In this document: positions 7,902-14,262 of the stretch, in pieces | Numbering within the stretch: position 1 is the stretch's first letter | Layout: every line of letters begins with the position of its first letter | DNA from: an uncultured Desulfosoma sp. | GTDB lineage: Bacteria > Desulfobacterota > Syntrophobacteria > Syntrophobacterales > DSM-9756 | NCBI GenBank assembly: GCA_937960435.1 | Contig: CALGPN010000006.1 | Location: 1 to 36,995 of the forward strand | Reading direction: 5' to 3' | DNA: 36,995 nt | Made by a program: the position numbers and the translations under genes | Notes under the pieces: model-generated | What the model was told of the DNA's origin: nothing | The model's database searches: none | What the model saw: the letters and a program-made list of their open reading frames with translations, nothing else

Positions 7902-8165
7902 ATGAAGAAGCACCACCGGGGTGACAATAGGGCGGCACAGGCCTCCGGCATCGCCGATTACCGAGGCGATTGTTGAGCGGGCTTTCTGGACGTAAGTTTA
8001 CGTCTTCGCTTTCTTCGGCCGGGCCAAAGCTTTCGGATTCTTGTCACAGCCGAGCAACGGCCCAAGATGGAACGGGTCGTGGCCCATAACGGAGGCGACG
8101 TGGCCTGCATCCTGGAAACGCAAGACGCCGTGGAAATGCTCATCACGAGGCGGGAAGACAAGTAG
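7902..8165 (+). CDS. TusA-fold selenoprotein with Cys-Sec motif (in-frame UGA)
   Basis: Reading ATG 7902 through an in-frame TGA at 7974-7976 to TAG at 8163-8165 gives 87 residues with Sec25. The protein on both sides of the TGA fits the small TusA/SirA sulfur-carrier fold. D19-Y-R-G-D-C24-U25 stands where TusA has D-x-R-G-x-x-C, and P40-G41 and a FRILVT strand follow. The second helix reads MERVVAHNGGDV, and a last strand contains VEMLITR. Sec25 aligns with the sulfur-carrying cysteine; the CPxP prolines are replaced by Ala-Gly. A SECIS-like hairpin follows the TGA at bacterial spacing, and tRNA-Sec is encoded 18 kb away. ACGGAG about ten bases upstream supports the ATG. The likely role is S/Se transfer or redox chemistry; the partner is unknown. 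The alternative is a tusA-like pseudogene with a nonsense codon. Confidence 0.75.
7988..8005 (+). promoter_or_regulatory. Bacterial SECIS-like hairpin
   Basis: Six Watson-Crick pairs (GACGTA 7989-7994 with TACGTC 7999-8004), extended by a G-U pair (7988/8005), close a four-base loop AGTT with G in the second position. Eighteen bases separate the UGA from the loop, inside the spacing known for bacterial SelB-binding elements. Confidence 0.65.
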
Positions 8166-8193
8166 GTTGGGGTGAGCGCAGCGAACCCCAACA
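8162..8193. repeat. Dispersed palindromic repeat, copy 1
   Basis: A 32-bp element whose core pairs TTGGGGT with ACCCCAA around GAGCGCAGCGA. The same 32 bases recur exactly at 25211 and 25341. Here the first bases of the repeat supply the TAG stop codon of the selenoprotein gene. Confidence 0.85.
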
Positions 8194-8235
8194 CCTTAGG
8201 CCGCGTTCCCCCTGGGTGCCCATGAAAATTTTCTC

Positions 8236-8265
8236 TTGACACAACCGAAAGGGGCTTGCTATTCG
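8236..8265 (+). promoter_or_regulatory. Predicted promoter of the B12-riboswitch transcript
   Basis: TTGACA at 8236-8241 is followed after 18 bases by TATTCG (8260-8265). The expected start near 8272 lies just before the riboswitch P1 stem, which supports the call. Confidence 0.5.
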
Positions 8266-8286
8266 AAATGCACAATTTTCATTGAG

Positions 8287-8448
8287 CGATCAGGTGCTCG
8301 GCGCTTAAAAGGGAATCCCGTGAAAATCGGGAGCGGTCCCGCCGCTGTGAACGGGGACGGCGCTTGCGACAAAACCACTGGCGATGGAGTTTCGCCGGGA
8401 AGGTGCAGGCGTTCGGACGATCCGTGAGCCAGAAGACCTGCCTGATCG
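8287..8448 (+). promoter_or_regulatory. Cobalamin (B12) riboswitch aptamer
   Basis: The conserved core is clear: AAAAGGGAATCCCGTGAAAA, then GCGGTCCCGCCGCTGTGAACGG, and the B12-box segment GCCAGAAGACCTGCC. Stem P1 is an 8-bp perfect pairing of CGATCAGG (8287-8294) with CCTGATCG (8441-8448). In this class cobalamin binding switches off downstream expression, here through the terminator at 8515-8550. Confidence 0.95.
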
Positions 8449-8514
8449 ATGGGAAACGCGGCACGGGTGTATGCCGATACGTTCCCATGGCGAGGACCAA
8501 GCGAAACTGGGTGC

Positions 8515-8550
8515 AATCCTTAGAGCCGTCGGCTCTAAGGATTTTTTTTT
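8515..8550 (+). terminator. Rho-independent terminator, riboswitch expression platform
   Basis: A 13-bp perfect stem (8515-8527 with 8531-8543, three-base loop GTC) runs into a T tract ending at 8550. It lies 66 bases after the B12 aptamer and before the first coding region, so it is most likely the OFF-state terminator. Confidence 0.9.
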
Positions 8551-8666
8551 GGGGAAAGGACGGCCCATCCTTTCCTTGCACCACCCTCCTCATCGTTCCT
8601 TTCACCCTTCAACCGCCCGGGGATGCCGTAAGGGAACCCCGGGCGCTCCAACACCGGAGGAAAATG

Positions 8667-8912
8667 ATGAAAAGAGGTCTGATTGTCTATGTGACGGGCG
8701 GCGGCGAACTGCATGAGGACAGCTGGGGTTCTTACGCATGCATGGATCGTTTTGCCGCTGATGTGGTCGGCGTGGCCCACAGCGAATTCGACATCGCGGA
8801 AAACTGGTGGCGCATGATCACGCGGGGGATGCAGGAAATCCTGTGCGTGCGGGCTCAGGTCGACGATGAGGGCATGACCTTTGTTGGGGCGCCTCTGAGA
8901 ATTTGCGGCTGA
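8667..8912 (+). CDS. Small protein of unknown function under B12 riboswitch control
   Basis: An 81-residue protein starting MKRGLIVYVTGGGELHEDSW and ending APLRICG. GGAGG lies six bases before ATG 8667; an adjacent ATG at 8664 would add one Met. I recognise no family. Visible features are a hydrophobic first strand, a glycine triplet, two Cys in the middle region (SYACMD, ILCVR) plus one near the end, and several Trp. No signal peptide or membrane helix is seen, so it is probably cytoplasmic. It is the first gene after the riboswitch terminator and lies 58 bp before cbiK, so both should be repressed by cobalamin. A role in cobalt, tetrapyrrole or corrinoid handling is inferred only from that position. 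Confidence 0.7.
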   Translation: MKRGLIVYVTGGGELHEDSWGSYACMDRFAADVVGVAHSEFDIAENWWRMITRGMQEILCVRAQVDDEGMTFVGAPLRICG

Positions 8913-8970
8913 GGAGAGTGCCCGGCTGGGGGGAGGCGCAAACCTTTGCGAAAACAGAGGAGAATGTTCT

Positions 8971-9888
8971 ATGTTCGGTCCGTGTGCGAAAAGTCCAAAG
9001 TTATTTCTGTGCCTCTTCGCTCTCACGGTGGTGCTCTTGGGAGGAATCGGTTTGGAAAAAGCGATGGCGAAGCACGGATCGCCTCATGAGGCGAAGCAGG
9101 CGATCCTGGTTGTGGCGTTTGGAACGAGTGTGCCGGAAGCGAAAAAAGCGTACGATGAAATTGACAAGCGCATCGCGGAAGCTTTTCCCGGCATGGAGCG
9201 ACGCTGGGCGTACACGTCCGGCGTCATCCGGAAGAAACTCCGTTCCCAGGGTATCGTCATCGATTCCCCGGAAGTCGCCCTGGCCAAACTCATGGAGGAC
9301 GGCTTCAGCCATGTGGCGGTCCTCTCCTTGCACGTCATCCCCGGAGCGGAATTCCACGACCTCTATATGAACGCCCGGCTTTTCATGCAGATGTCGGGGG
9401 GATTCAAGAGGGTGACGTTCGCCATGCCGTTGCTTTCCTCCAGCGAAGACATGGCGGATGTGGTGCGCGCTGTGACGGCCGCCGTGCCGAAGGAGCGCCG
9501 TCCTGAAGAGGCGGTGGTCTTAATGGGGCATGGCAGTGAGCACCATCCGGCCGACGCCATCTACACGGCCATGGACGCCCTTTTCCAAAAGCAGGATCGC
9601 ACCATGTTTCTTGCCACCGTGGACGGCTCGCCGCGCTTCGAAGACGTTCTGCCCGTCCTCGAAAGCCGAAAGATCAAGAAAGCCTATCTCATTCCCTTCA
9701 TGCTCGTGGCCGGAGATCATGCCCGTAACGACATGGGAGGAGACGAGCCGGACAGCTGGAAATCCCAGCTCGGTGCCAAGGGGATCGCGGCGATTCCCGT
9801 TTTTCGAGGCCTCGGCGAAATCCCTGAAGTGGTGGATGTGTGGGTCCGTCACTTGCGTTCGGCCGTGGAGGCTTTGGGCACCCCGTAG
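8971..9888 (+). CDS. cbiK: Exported CbiK-type sirohydrochlorin cobaltochelatase
   Basis: A 305-residue class II chelatase that inserts Co2+ into sirohydrochlorin in the anaerobic B12 pathway. The family landmarks are ILVVAFGTSVPEAKKAYDEI, LHVIPGAEFHDL (His121, Glu127), VLMGHGSEHHPAD (His187) and MLVAGDHARNDM (His250). The first about 33 residues form a signal peptide (hydrophobic core LFLCLFALTVVLLGGIG, A-M-A before the mature part). The protein is therefore predicted to be exported, like the periplasmic CbiK described in Desulfovibrio vulgaris, for which a role in haem or metal transport has been discussed. It follows the 81-residue gene in the same B12-riboswitch transcript. Its 3' end overlaps the convergent QueG-like gene by 40 bp. 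Confidence 0.92.
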   Translation: MFGPCAKSPKLFLCLFALTVVLLGGIGLEKAMAKHGSPHEAKQAILVVAFGTSVPEAKKAYDEIDKRIAEAFPGMERRWAYTSGVIRKKLRSQGIVIDSPEVALAKLMEDGFSHVAVLSLHVIPGAEFHDLYMNARLFMQMSGGFKRVTFAMPLLSSSEDMADVVRAVTAAVPKERRPEEAVVLMGHGSEHHPADAIYTAMDALFQKQDRTMFLATVDGSPRFEDVLPVLESRKIKKAYLIPFMLVAGDHARNDMGGDEPDSWKSQLGAKGIAAIPVFRGLGEIPEVVDVWVRHLRSAVEALGTP

Positions 9889-10634
9889 CTGCACGGCACG
9901 TCTGCCACACACTTGCCGCACACGTCCACGAGGGGCATGTCGGCGAAGTGTCGGTCGTTTTCCAGCAACTGGGCGTAGCACCGATGGCGGTCAAACCCGT
10001 CCCGGGTGAGGGCCCCGTAAGTGCAGCGGTCCACACAGGCTGCGCAGCGCTGCCCGGCCTTGGCCAAACAGTACTCCGCTTCCGGTCGGACCGTGGGTTC
10101 CAAGGGCTTGGACGTGACCAGACTGCCGAGGCGGCCGCAGGCGCCTTGAGGCGTGATGAGTTGGTGATGAAGGCCGAACGTTCCTAAGCCGGCAATGTAT
10201 CCCAGATGCTTGTGGGACCATCGGCTCACGAGCCGTTGCTCGTCGAAATTATGGGTGGCCGGCGTTACGGCGCTTTCATGGCCTTCGGAGGCGAAAACCT
10301 CCCGGAGAGCTTCGCATATCCGGGCAATGAGGGCATTTGTCGCCACGTAGGCTTCGGCCCAAGATCGAGCCGCGTAAGGCGTTTCGATCCGGTTCGCCCT
10401 GGCCAGAGCCTCTTGAAACGGAAGAAAAAACACCACGACGGATGCGGCCGAAGGAAGGAGATCTCGGGGCAGGGCGTGATCGGGCGCCACCGCATGCTGG
10501 AGTTTTCCAAAGAGAGGATCCGTGACATCGGCGATGCCGACGCACACGGGAAACCGCCACCAGTTCGGGCCGCTGCCGTCATGTACCCAGCGGTCCACCT
10601 CCCGTTCGATGATGCTTTGCAGTGCATGAATCAT
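9849..10634 (-). CDS. QueG-like double 4Fe-4S protein
   Basis: A 261-residue protein related to epoxyqueuosine reductase (QueG), a cobalamin- and Fe-S-dependent enzyme. The N-terminal domain (ASVVVFFLPF) and the middle segment (HKHLGYIAGLGTFGLHHQLITPQGACGRLGSLVT) are typical. The C-terminus has two clusters: C197-x2-C200-x3-C204 with C219, and C239-x2-C242-x5-C248. The proline usually following the third cysteine is Thr here, and the C-terminal HEAT-like domain of full-length QueG is absent. It may therefore act on something other than tRNA. ATG 10634 is chosen because GGGGGA precedes it; a GTG at 10688 would add 18 residues. It is transcribed toward cbiK and divergently from the next gene. 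Confidence 0.72.
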   Translation of the reverse strand: MIHALQSIIEREVDRWVHDGSGPNWWRFPVCVGIADVTDPLFGKLQHAVAPDHALPRDLLPSAASVVVFFLPFQEALARANRIETPYAARSWAEAYVATNALIARICEALREVFASEGHESAVTPATHNFDEQRLVSRWSHKHLGYIAGLGTFGLHHQLITPQGACGRLGSLVTSKPLEPTVRPEAEYCLAKAGQRCAACVDRCTYGALTRDGFDRHRCYAQLLENDRHFADMPLVDVCGKCVADVPCSYGVPKASTAERK

Positions 10635-10761
10635 GGGACGTTCCCCCATCGGCACGGGAAAAAACTCGAGACGTGCCGCCGTTGCCACTTTGGTCTAAAG
10701 CCTTTAAGATGTCGGGTGTGTCGGAAAATTCTCGTGGGATGTTTTCTGCGCGGTCTCTTCC

Positions 10762-11256
10762 ATGAAAAAGATTCCCGATGAATCTTTGCCGGAATTCTCC
10801 GGTGCCGAAAGGGCGGCGCGCCGTTGGGACGTCGTGGTGACCGTCATCCTGGCGAGCCTTCTGCTTCTTCCCATTCCCTTCGTTCAATTTCGATCGTGGC
10901 CGGAAAACCGACTCATTCTGGAGCGGCCTGTGCTCCCCTGGAGTACCTTCCGAGTGTGCTATCAACCTCTCGAAGGCGGCCCGCCCGTAGAGGAACTCTA
11001 CCGCTTCCAGGGTTTGGGGCGCCTTGCGGCGCAGAACCTCAGCGCTTTGTCCCCCTTGGCTGTGGAATCTTCAGAGCTGCCTTTCCTCCAATGGCAAAGA
11101 CAGCCGGAAATCGCCCTGCACGAACTCCATCACAAAGGGGGCTTGCTCCACGTTGCGGTTCGCTGGCAGCCCATCGCCGCCTATCCGGTGAAAATGCTCA
11201 AGGACGCATGGCAGGCTCATCCCTTGGGGTCCCATGGCGGGGGGGCCAAACGGTAA
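10762..11256 (+). CDS. Membrane-anchored small protein, possibly DUF1850-like
   Basis: A 164-residue protein with an N-terminal membrane helix (about 23-44, VVVTVILASLLLLPIPFVQF) and a beta-rich exterior. The segment FRVCYQPLEGGPPVEELYRF resembles the start of DUF1850 domains (pattern F-x-x-x-Y-x-x-S-V-E-x-x-P-V-x-E), but the central Ser is missing, so the match is tentative. DUF1850 proteins often accompany TRAP-type transporters, and none is present here. The downstream partner is a TPR protein on the opposite strand that overlaps the last 40 bp. The Shine-Dalgarno region is weak. It is probably a real gene, but its function is not known. Confidence 0.55.
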   Translation: MKKIPDESLPEFSGAERAARRWDVVVTVILASLLLLPIPFVQFRSWPENRLILERPVLPWSTFRVCYQPLEGGPPVEELYRFQGLGRLAAQNLSALSPLAVESSELPFLQWQRQPEIALHELHHKGGLLHVAVRWQPIAAYPVKMLKDAWQAHPLGSHGGGAKR

Positions 11257-11786
11257 ATGACCCGGAGCCTTTCCGGATTGACCCCCGCGTCCAGAAGGGC
11301 GACGATGCGGCGCAGGCTGCGCCGCAGCCTGTAGAGTGCCGCATAGGAAGCCACCAAGTCAAAGGGCGCCTTGGTCATCTTCGGATAAGCCTTCTCGAAG
11401 ACGGCCAGCGCCTCTTCCGATCGTTGGAGTCCCTGACGATAGTCGTTTTCCAGCATGGACACGGACACGAGGTTGGCCAAGAGGCCGAAATGCAGTACGG
11501 GATCCTCGGGGCCCGTGCGCAAGCCTTCCTGAAGCAGGTCTCGGGCTTTGTCCGTATTATGATGGTGAAGGTAAAGGTAGCCCAAATCCCGGCACAGCCT
11601 GCCCTGAAGATCGCGGAATTGGCGGTCTCTCGCCAGATCCAAAGCCAGCTGGTAGTAGCGGATGGCTTTGATGAAATGGCGGTGGGAGCAGGCCTGATGG
11701 CCTTGATGGATCCAGGCAAGAACCTGGTCCCGGTCCGCATCCGGATCCGTGGGCTCATGAGGGGGGCGCACCTGGGGACTCCTCAT
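11217..11786 (-). CDS. TPR-repeat protein
   Basis: A 189-residue protein made largely of tetratricopeptide-like helical pairs: HFIKAIRYYQLALDLARDR, then LGYLYLHHHNTDKARDLLQEGL and ENDYRQGLQRSEEALAVFEKAYP. No signal peptide or membrane segment is seen, so it is probably a cytoplasmic scaffold. Its start lies inside the 3' end of the LPG-synthase-like gene (32-bp overlap), so the two are probably translationally coupled. ATG 11786 is preceded by GAGGAG about ten bases upstream; a GTG at 11771 with closer GAGGAG is an alternative. The C-terminus is Arg- and Pro-rich. Confidence 0.68.
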   Translation of the reverse strand: MRSPQVRPPHEPTDPDADRDQVLAWIHQGHQACSHRHFIKAIRYYQLALDLARDRQFRDLQGRLCRDLGYLYLHHHNTDKARDLLQEGLRTGPEDPVLHFGLLANLVSVSMLENDYRQGLQRSEEALAVFEKAYPKMTKAPFDLVASYAALYRLRRSLRRIVALLDAGVNPERLRVIYRLAPPPWDPKG

Positions 11787-12825
11787 CAAACGCCGGCTCC
11801 TCGATTCGAAGATTGGGGAACACGAGCCGGCTTAACGCAAAACTGAAGGCCAACGGCAGCCAGTAATAGGCCAATCGATACAAAAGCACCGCCAAAAGGA
11901 CTTGGTTGTAGTCCTTTCCCAAGAGATAAAAAGCCCCTGCCATGGTTCCTTCCATCAGGCCTAAAGATACCGGCGTGACGGAAAACAACCCAGCAAAAAT
12001 CCCCACGGAAAACCCCACGGACAGTTCTTTCACTGAAAGGGGATATTGAACGGCTTGGAAGGAATACTTCAGACACAAAAACATAAAGACCCAATCCAGT
12101 GTGGCGTAAAGAACCGGGCGCTTGAGACGCGATGTGTTTTGAAGCATGAGGATCATGCTTTCATCAAAATTTTGAAAAAAAGCTTCGGCCTTCTTCGGCA
12201 CGATCCAATGAGGTCGCTTGATGAGAGCGGCGATGCGATGGGCGGTTCGGATGCTCACGTCCCATGCCCGCCGACGGAAGGACGCGCTGACCAGGATCTG
12301 CAGGGTCAACCACGTAATGATCAAGGCCGCGCTCAGGACGAAGACGGCCGCTCCCAACTGTTTTGCGTGGATTTGCGCATGGCCGTAAAGGTAAAAGAAA
12401 CCCAGATAGATGAGCAACACGGCCACCGTGTTGGTCAGAAACCCGTGGACCATGGAAATACTCAGGGTCCGACTCGGTGGAATGCGTTGCCGGCTGAGGA
12501 GATAGACCTTCGTGGCCAGGCCGCTCAAGCCTCCGACGGGCATGAGATAGTTGACGCAGCACGAAACGAGGGAGATGGAAAGGACCGTTCCGAGGGGCAG
12601 TCCATGTTCCAAATTCTTGAGCAATTCAAAGAGGACGGCCCCCATGAAAAAGTAGCTCATGGCGCTGGCCCCGAGAGCCATGAGGGCCCACACGGGTTGG
12701 ATGTCTTCAAAGCGCTGCAGCAAAACGGGCAGATCCGCTCGATGGAGCACAAAGGCCAAGATCGCAAGGCCGAAAAAGCTGGCGATCCAAAAGCGGATGC
12801 GATGACGCACACGGCGACTCACCAT
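11755..12825 (-). CDS. LPG synthase/AglD-type integral membrane protein (UPF0104)
   Basis: A 356-residue polytopic membrane protein of the lysylphosphatidylglycerol synthase transmembrane family (UPF0104, including AglD and flippase-like proteins). About eight hydrophobic segments are visible, with the family segment NYLMPVGGLSGLATKVYLL near residues 94-112 and a late SVTPVSLGLMEGTMAG motif. There is no C-terminal synthetase domain, so lysine transfer is not expected. Lipid or polyprenol-sugar handling is the usual guess. The ATG at 12825 (MVSRRVRHRIRFW) is preceded by AAGGAG; a TTG 48 bases upstream is possible but adds a non-family extension. It is the first gene of a pair with the TPR protein. 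Confidence 0.8.
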   Translation of the reverse strand: MVSRRVRHRIRFWIASFFGLAILAFVLHRADLPVLLQRFEDIQPVWALMALGASAMSYFFMGAVLFELLKNLEHGLPLGTVLSISLVSCCVNYLMPVGGLSGLATKVYLLSRQRIPPSRTLSISMVHGFLTNTVAVLLIYLGFFYLYGHAQIHAKQLGAAVFVLSAALIITWLTLQILVSASFRRRAWDVSIRTAHRIAALIKRPHWIVPKKAEAFFQNFDESMILMLQNTSRLKRPVLYATLDWVFMFLCLKYSFQAVQYPLSVKELSVGFSVGIFAGLFSVTPVSLGLMEGTMAGAFYLLGKDYNQVLLAVLLYRLAYYWLPLAFSFALSRLVFPNLRIEEPAFDEESPGAPPS

Positions 12826-13075
12826 GGGCTCCTTGAAGACATGGGCACCTCCCAGCACATGTCCTCTTACCAAAGCTTGGCGACGGAGGAAAGACGATCT
12901 TCATAAAAGCCGTCCGACAACCGCACGAGGTTTCACGGGCAGCGGGTTCGGCCCGAGGAACTTCGGGGACACGTCTGGGGCCAAGATGGCCTTGTCGTGG
13001 AGAGCTTATGGGGTGTAATGAGGGAGGCACCAACGTGATCGACGACGAACCATCCCATCCGGATGGGGGAGAACC

Positions 13076-13954
13076 ATGACCAGGATCGGGGAATACTCAC
13101 CAGAAGATGTGCTGAAGATGGTGGGCGACATTCCCACCTTTCCTTCGGTGGTCTCCCATCTCATGAAACAGCTGCGCGATCCGGAGGCGGGCCTGGAGGA
13201 CATTTCGGCGAGCATTTCCGGCGACCCGGGCCTGTGCGTTTTGGTCCTGAGGATGGCCAATTCTCCCTTGTACCGGCCGGGCTTTGCCGCACCGGCCACC
13301 CTCAGCATTCCCAGAGCCGTTCATCTCCTGGGCCGAAAGGCCGTGGAATCGACCGTGTTGAGCTACGCCCTGAAAAGTATGCTCCGGACTTCCACCCTTG
13401 CGGAAAAGCTCCTATGGGAACATGCGGTGGCCTGCGCCGTGTCGGCGGCAGAAGTGGTCCGTATCATGGGGTCGAAAAATCTGGATACGGCCTATGTGTG
13501 CGGGCTTCTCCACGATGTGGGCAAAATCGTGATGTGCCGACGCTTTCCGGAAGCCATGCATGCGATCCTGGAAGATCAATACAACCAATCGAGTGAGGAT
13601 TCGTGGCCCTCGTCGGTGGCCTCGGAAAAATCCCGCCTGGGGATCGACCATTGCCAAGTGGGGGCCGTGTGTCTCAATGTGTGGCAATGCGGCGAGGAAG
13701 CCGCCGTTGCGTGCGCCTATCACCACCGCCCGAGGGATGCCGGCGGGAGATCCGTGTGGCCCGCAGTGATCCGCGTCGCGGACCTCCTCTGCCACAAGCT
13801 CGAATACGGACCCATTCGGTGCCCCGCCATGGAAATGGGGCCGGTGCAGAGGGCTTTGCGGATCGAGACGGCCGAAATGACGTTCGTGCTGGACCATTTG
13901 CGCACGAAGATCCACGAGGCCCTCTCGGCCTTTGCGGAGACCCCTTCGGCTTAG
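13076..13954 (+). CDS. HDOD-domain signalling protein
   Basis: A 292-residue single-domain HDOD protein (HD-related output domain). Typical opening helices are seen (PTFPSVVSHLMKQLRDPE, then ISGDPGLCVLVLRMANSP and SIPRAVHLLGRKAVES). GLLHDVGKIVM (His146-Asp147) and VGAVCLNVWQCGEEAAVACAYHH follow. HDOD proteins usually act in bacterial signal transduction, often without catalytic activity. The ATG at 13076 is preceded by GGGGGAGA. It stands alone, between the divergent LPG-synthase-like gene and tRNA-Gly. No receiver domain is fused, so a partner regulator must lie elsewhere. Confidence 0.85.
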   Translation: MTRIGEYSPEDVLKMVGDIPTFPSVVSHLMKQLRDPEAGLEDISASISGDPGLCVLVLRMANSPLYRPGFAAPATLSIPRAVHLLGRKAVESTVLSYALKSMLRTSTLAEKLLWEHAVACAVSAAEVVRIMGSKNLDTAYVCGLLHDVGKIVMCRRFPEAMHAILEDQYNQSSEDSWPSSVASEKSRLGIDHCQVGAVCLNVWQCGEEAAVACAYHHRPRDAGGRSVWPAVIRVADLLCHKLEYGPIRCPAMEMGPVQRALRIETAEMTFVLDHLRTKIHEALSAFAETPSA

Positions 13955-13983
13955 ACGCTCGGGCCTCGGAGGACATCCCAAAG

Positions 13984-14004
13984 AAAAAGGGCCCGTGCGG
14001 GCCC
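13984..14004 (-). terminator. Terminator downstream of tRNA-Gly
   Basis: On the minus strand GGGCCC-GCAC-GGGCCC (14004-13989) is followed by TTTTT (13988-13984). This is a compact intrinsic terminator 15 bp beyond the tRNA 3' end. Confidence 0.75.
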
Positions 14005-14018
14005 CCTGGCGTACATTG

Positions 14019-14095
14019 TGGAGCGGGAGACGGGCTTCGAACCCGCGACCCTCAGCTTGGAAGGCTGATGCTCTAGCCAGCTGAGCTACTCCCGC
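14019..14095 (-). tRNA. tRNA-Gly(UCC)
   Basis: The reverse complement begins GCGGGAGTAGCTCAG and folds as a cloverleaf. The anticodon stem is TCAGC/GCTGA with loop CTTCCAA (anticodon TCC), the T arm contains GGGTTCGAAGCCC, and the acceptor stem is GCGGGAG/CTCCCGC. The 3' CCA is encoded. Confidence 0.97.
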
Positions 14096-14109
14096 ATGAA
14101 ATTTGTTTT

Positions 14110-14139
14110 CTTCTACCATACGATCCTGCCGTTTTTCAA
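14110..14139 (-). promoter_or_regulatory. Predicted promoter of tRNA-Gly
   Basis: On the minus strand TTGAAA (14139-14134) and TAGAAG (14115-14110) are separated by 18 bases. Transcription would begin a few bases before the tRNA 5' end at 14095. Confidence 0.4.
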
Positions 14140-14262
14140 TGGCAATTTTGCCTTGCTTTTTTGGACGGAACGTGGGATTCGACCATACGAAACATTGTTT
14201 GCCTCAGAAGGTCCTCGTCATGGGTGCGCCTTTGTTCCTCTCAAGACGTCGAAGGAGGTCCC

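Noticed and set aside
13076-13954. Intact His-Asp pair in the HDOD protein considered as a sign of phosphohydrolase activity
   Set aside because: The LLHD-G segment is common in HDOD proteins and does not by itself indicate catalysis; the other metal ligands are not evident.
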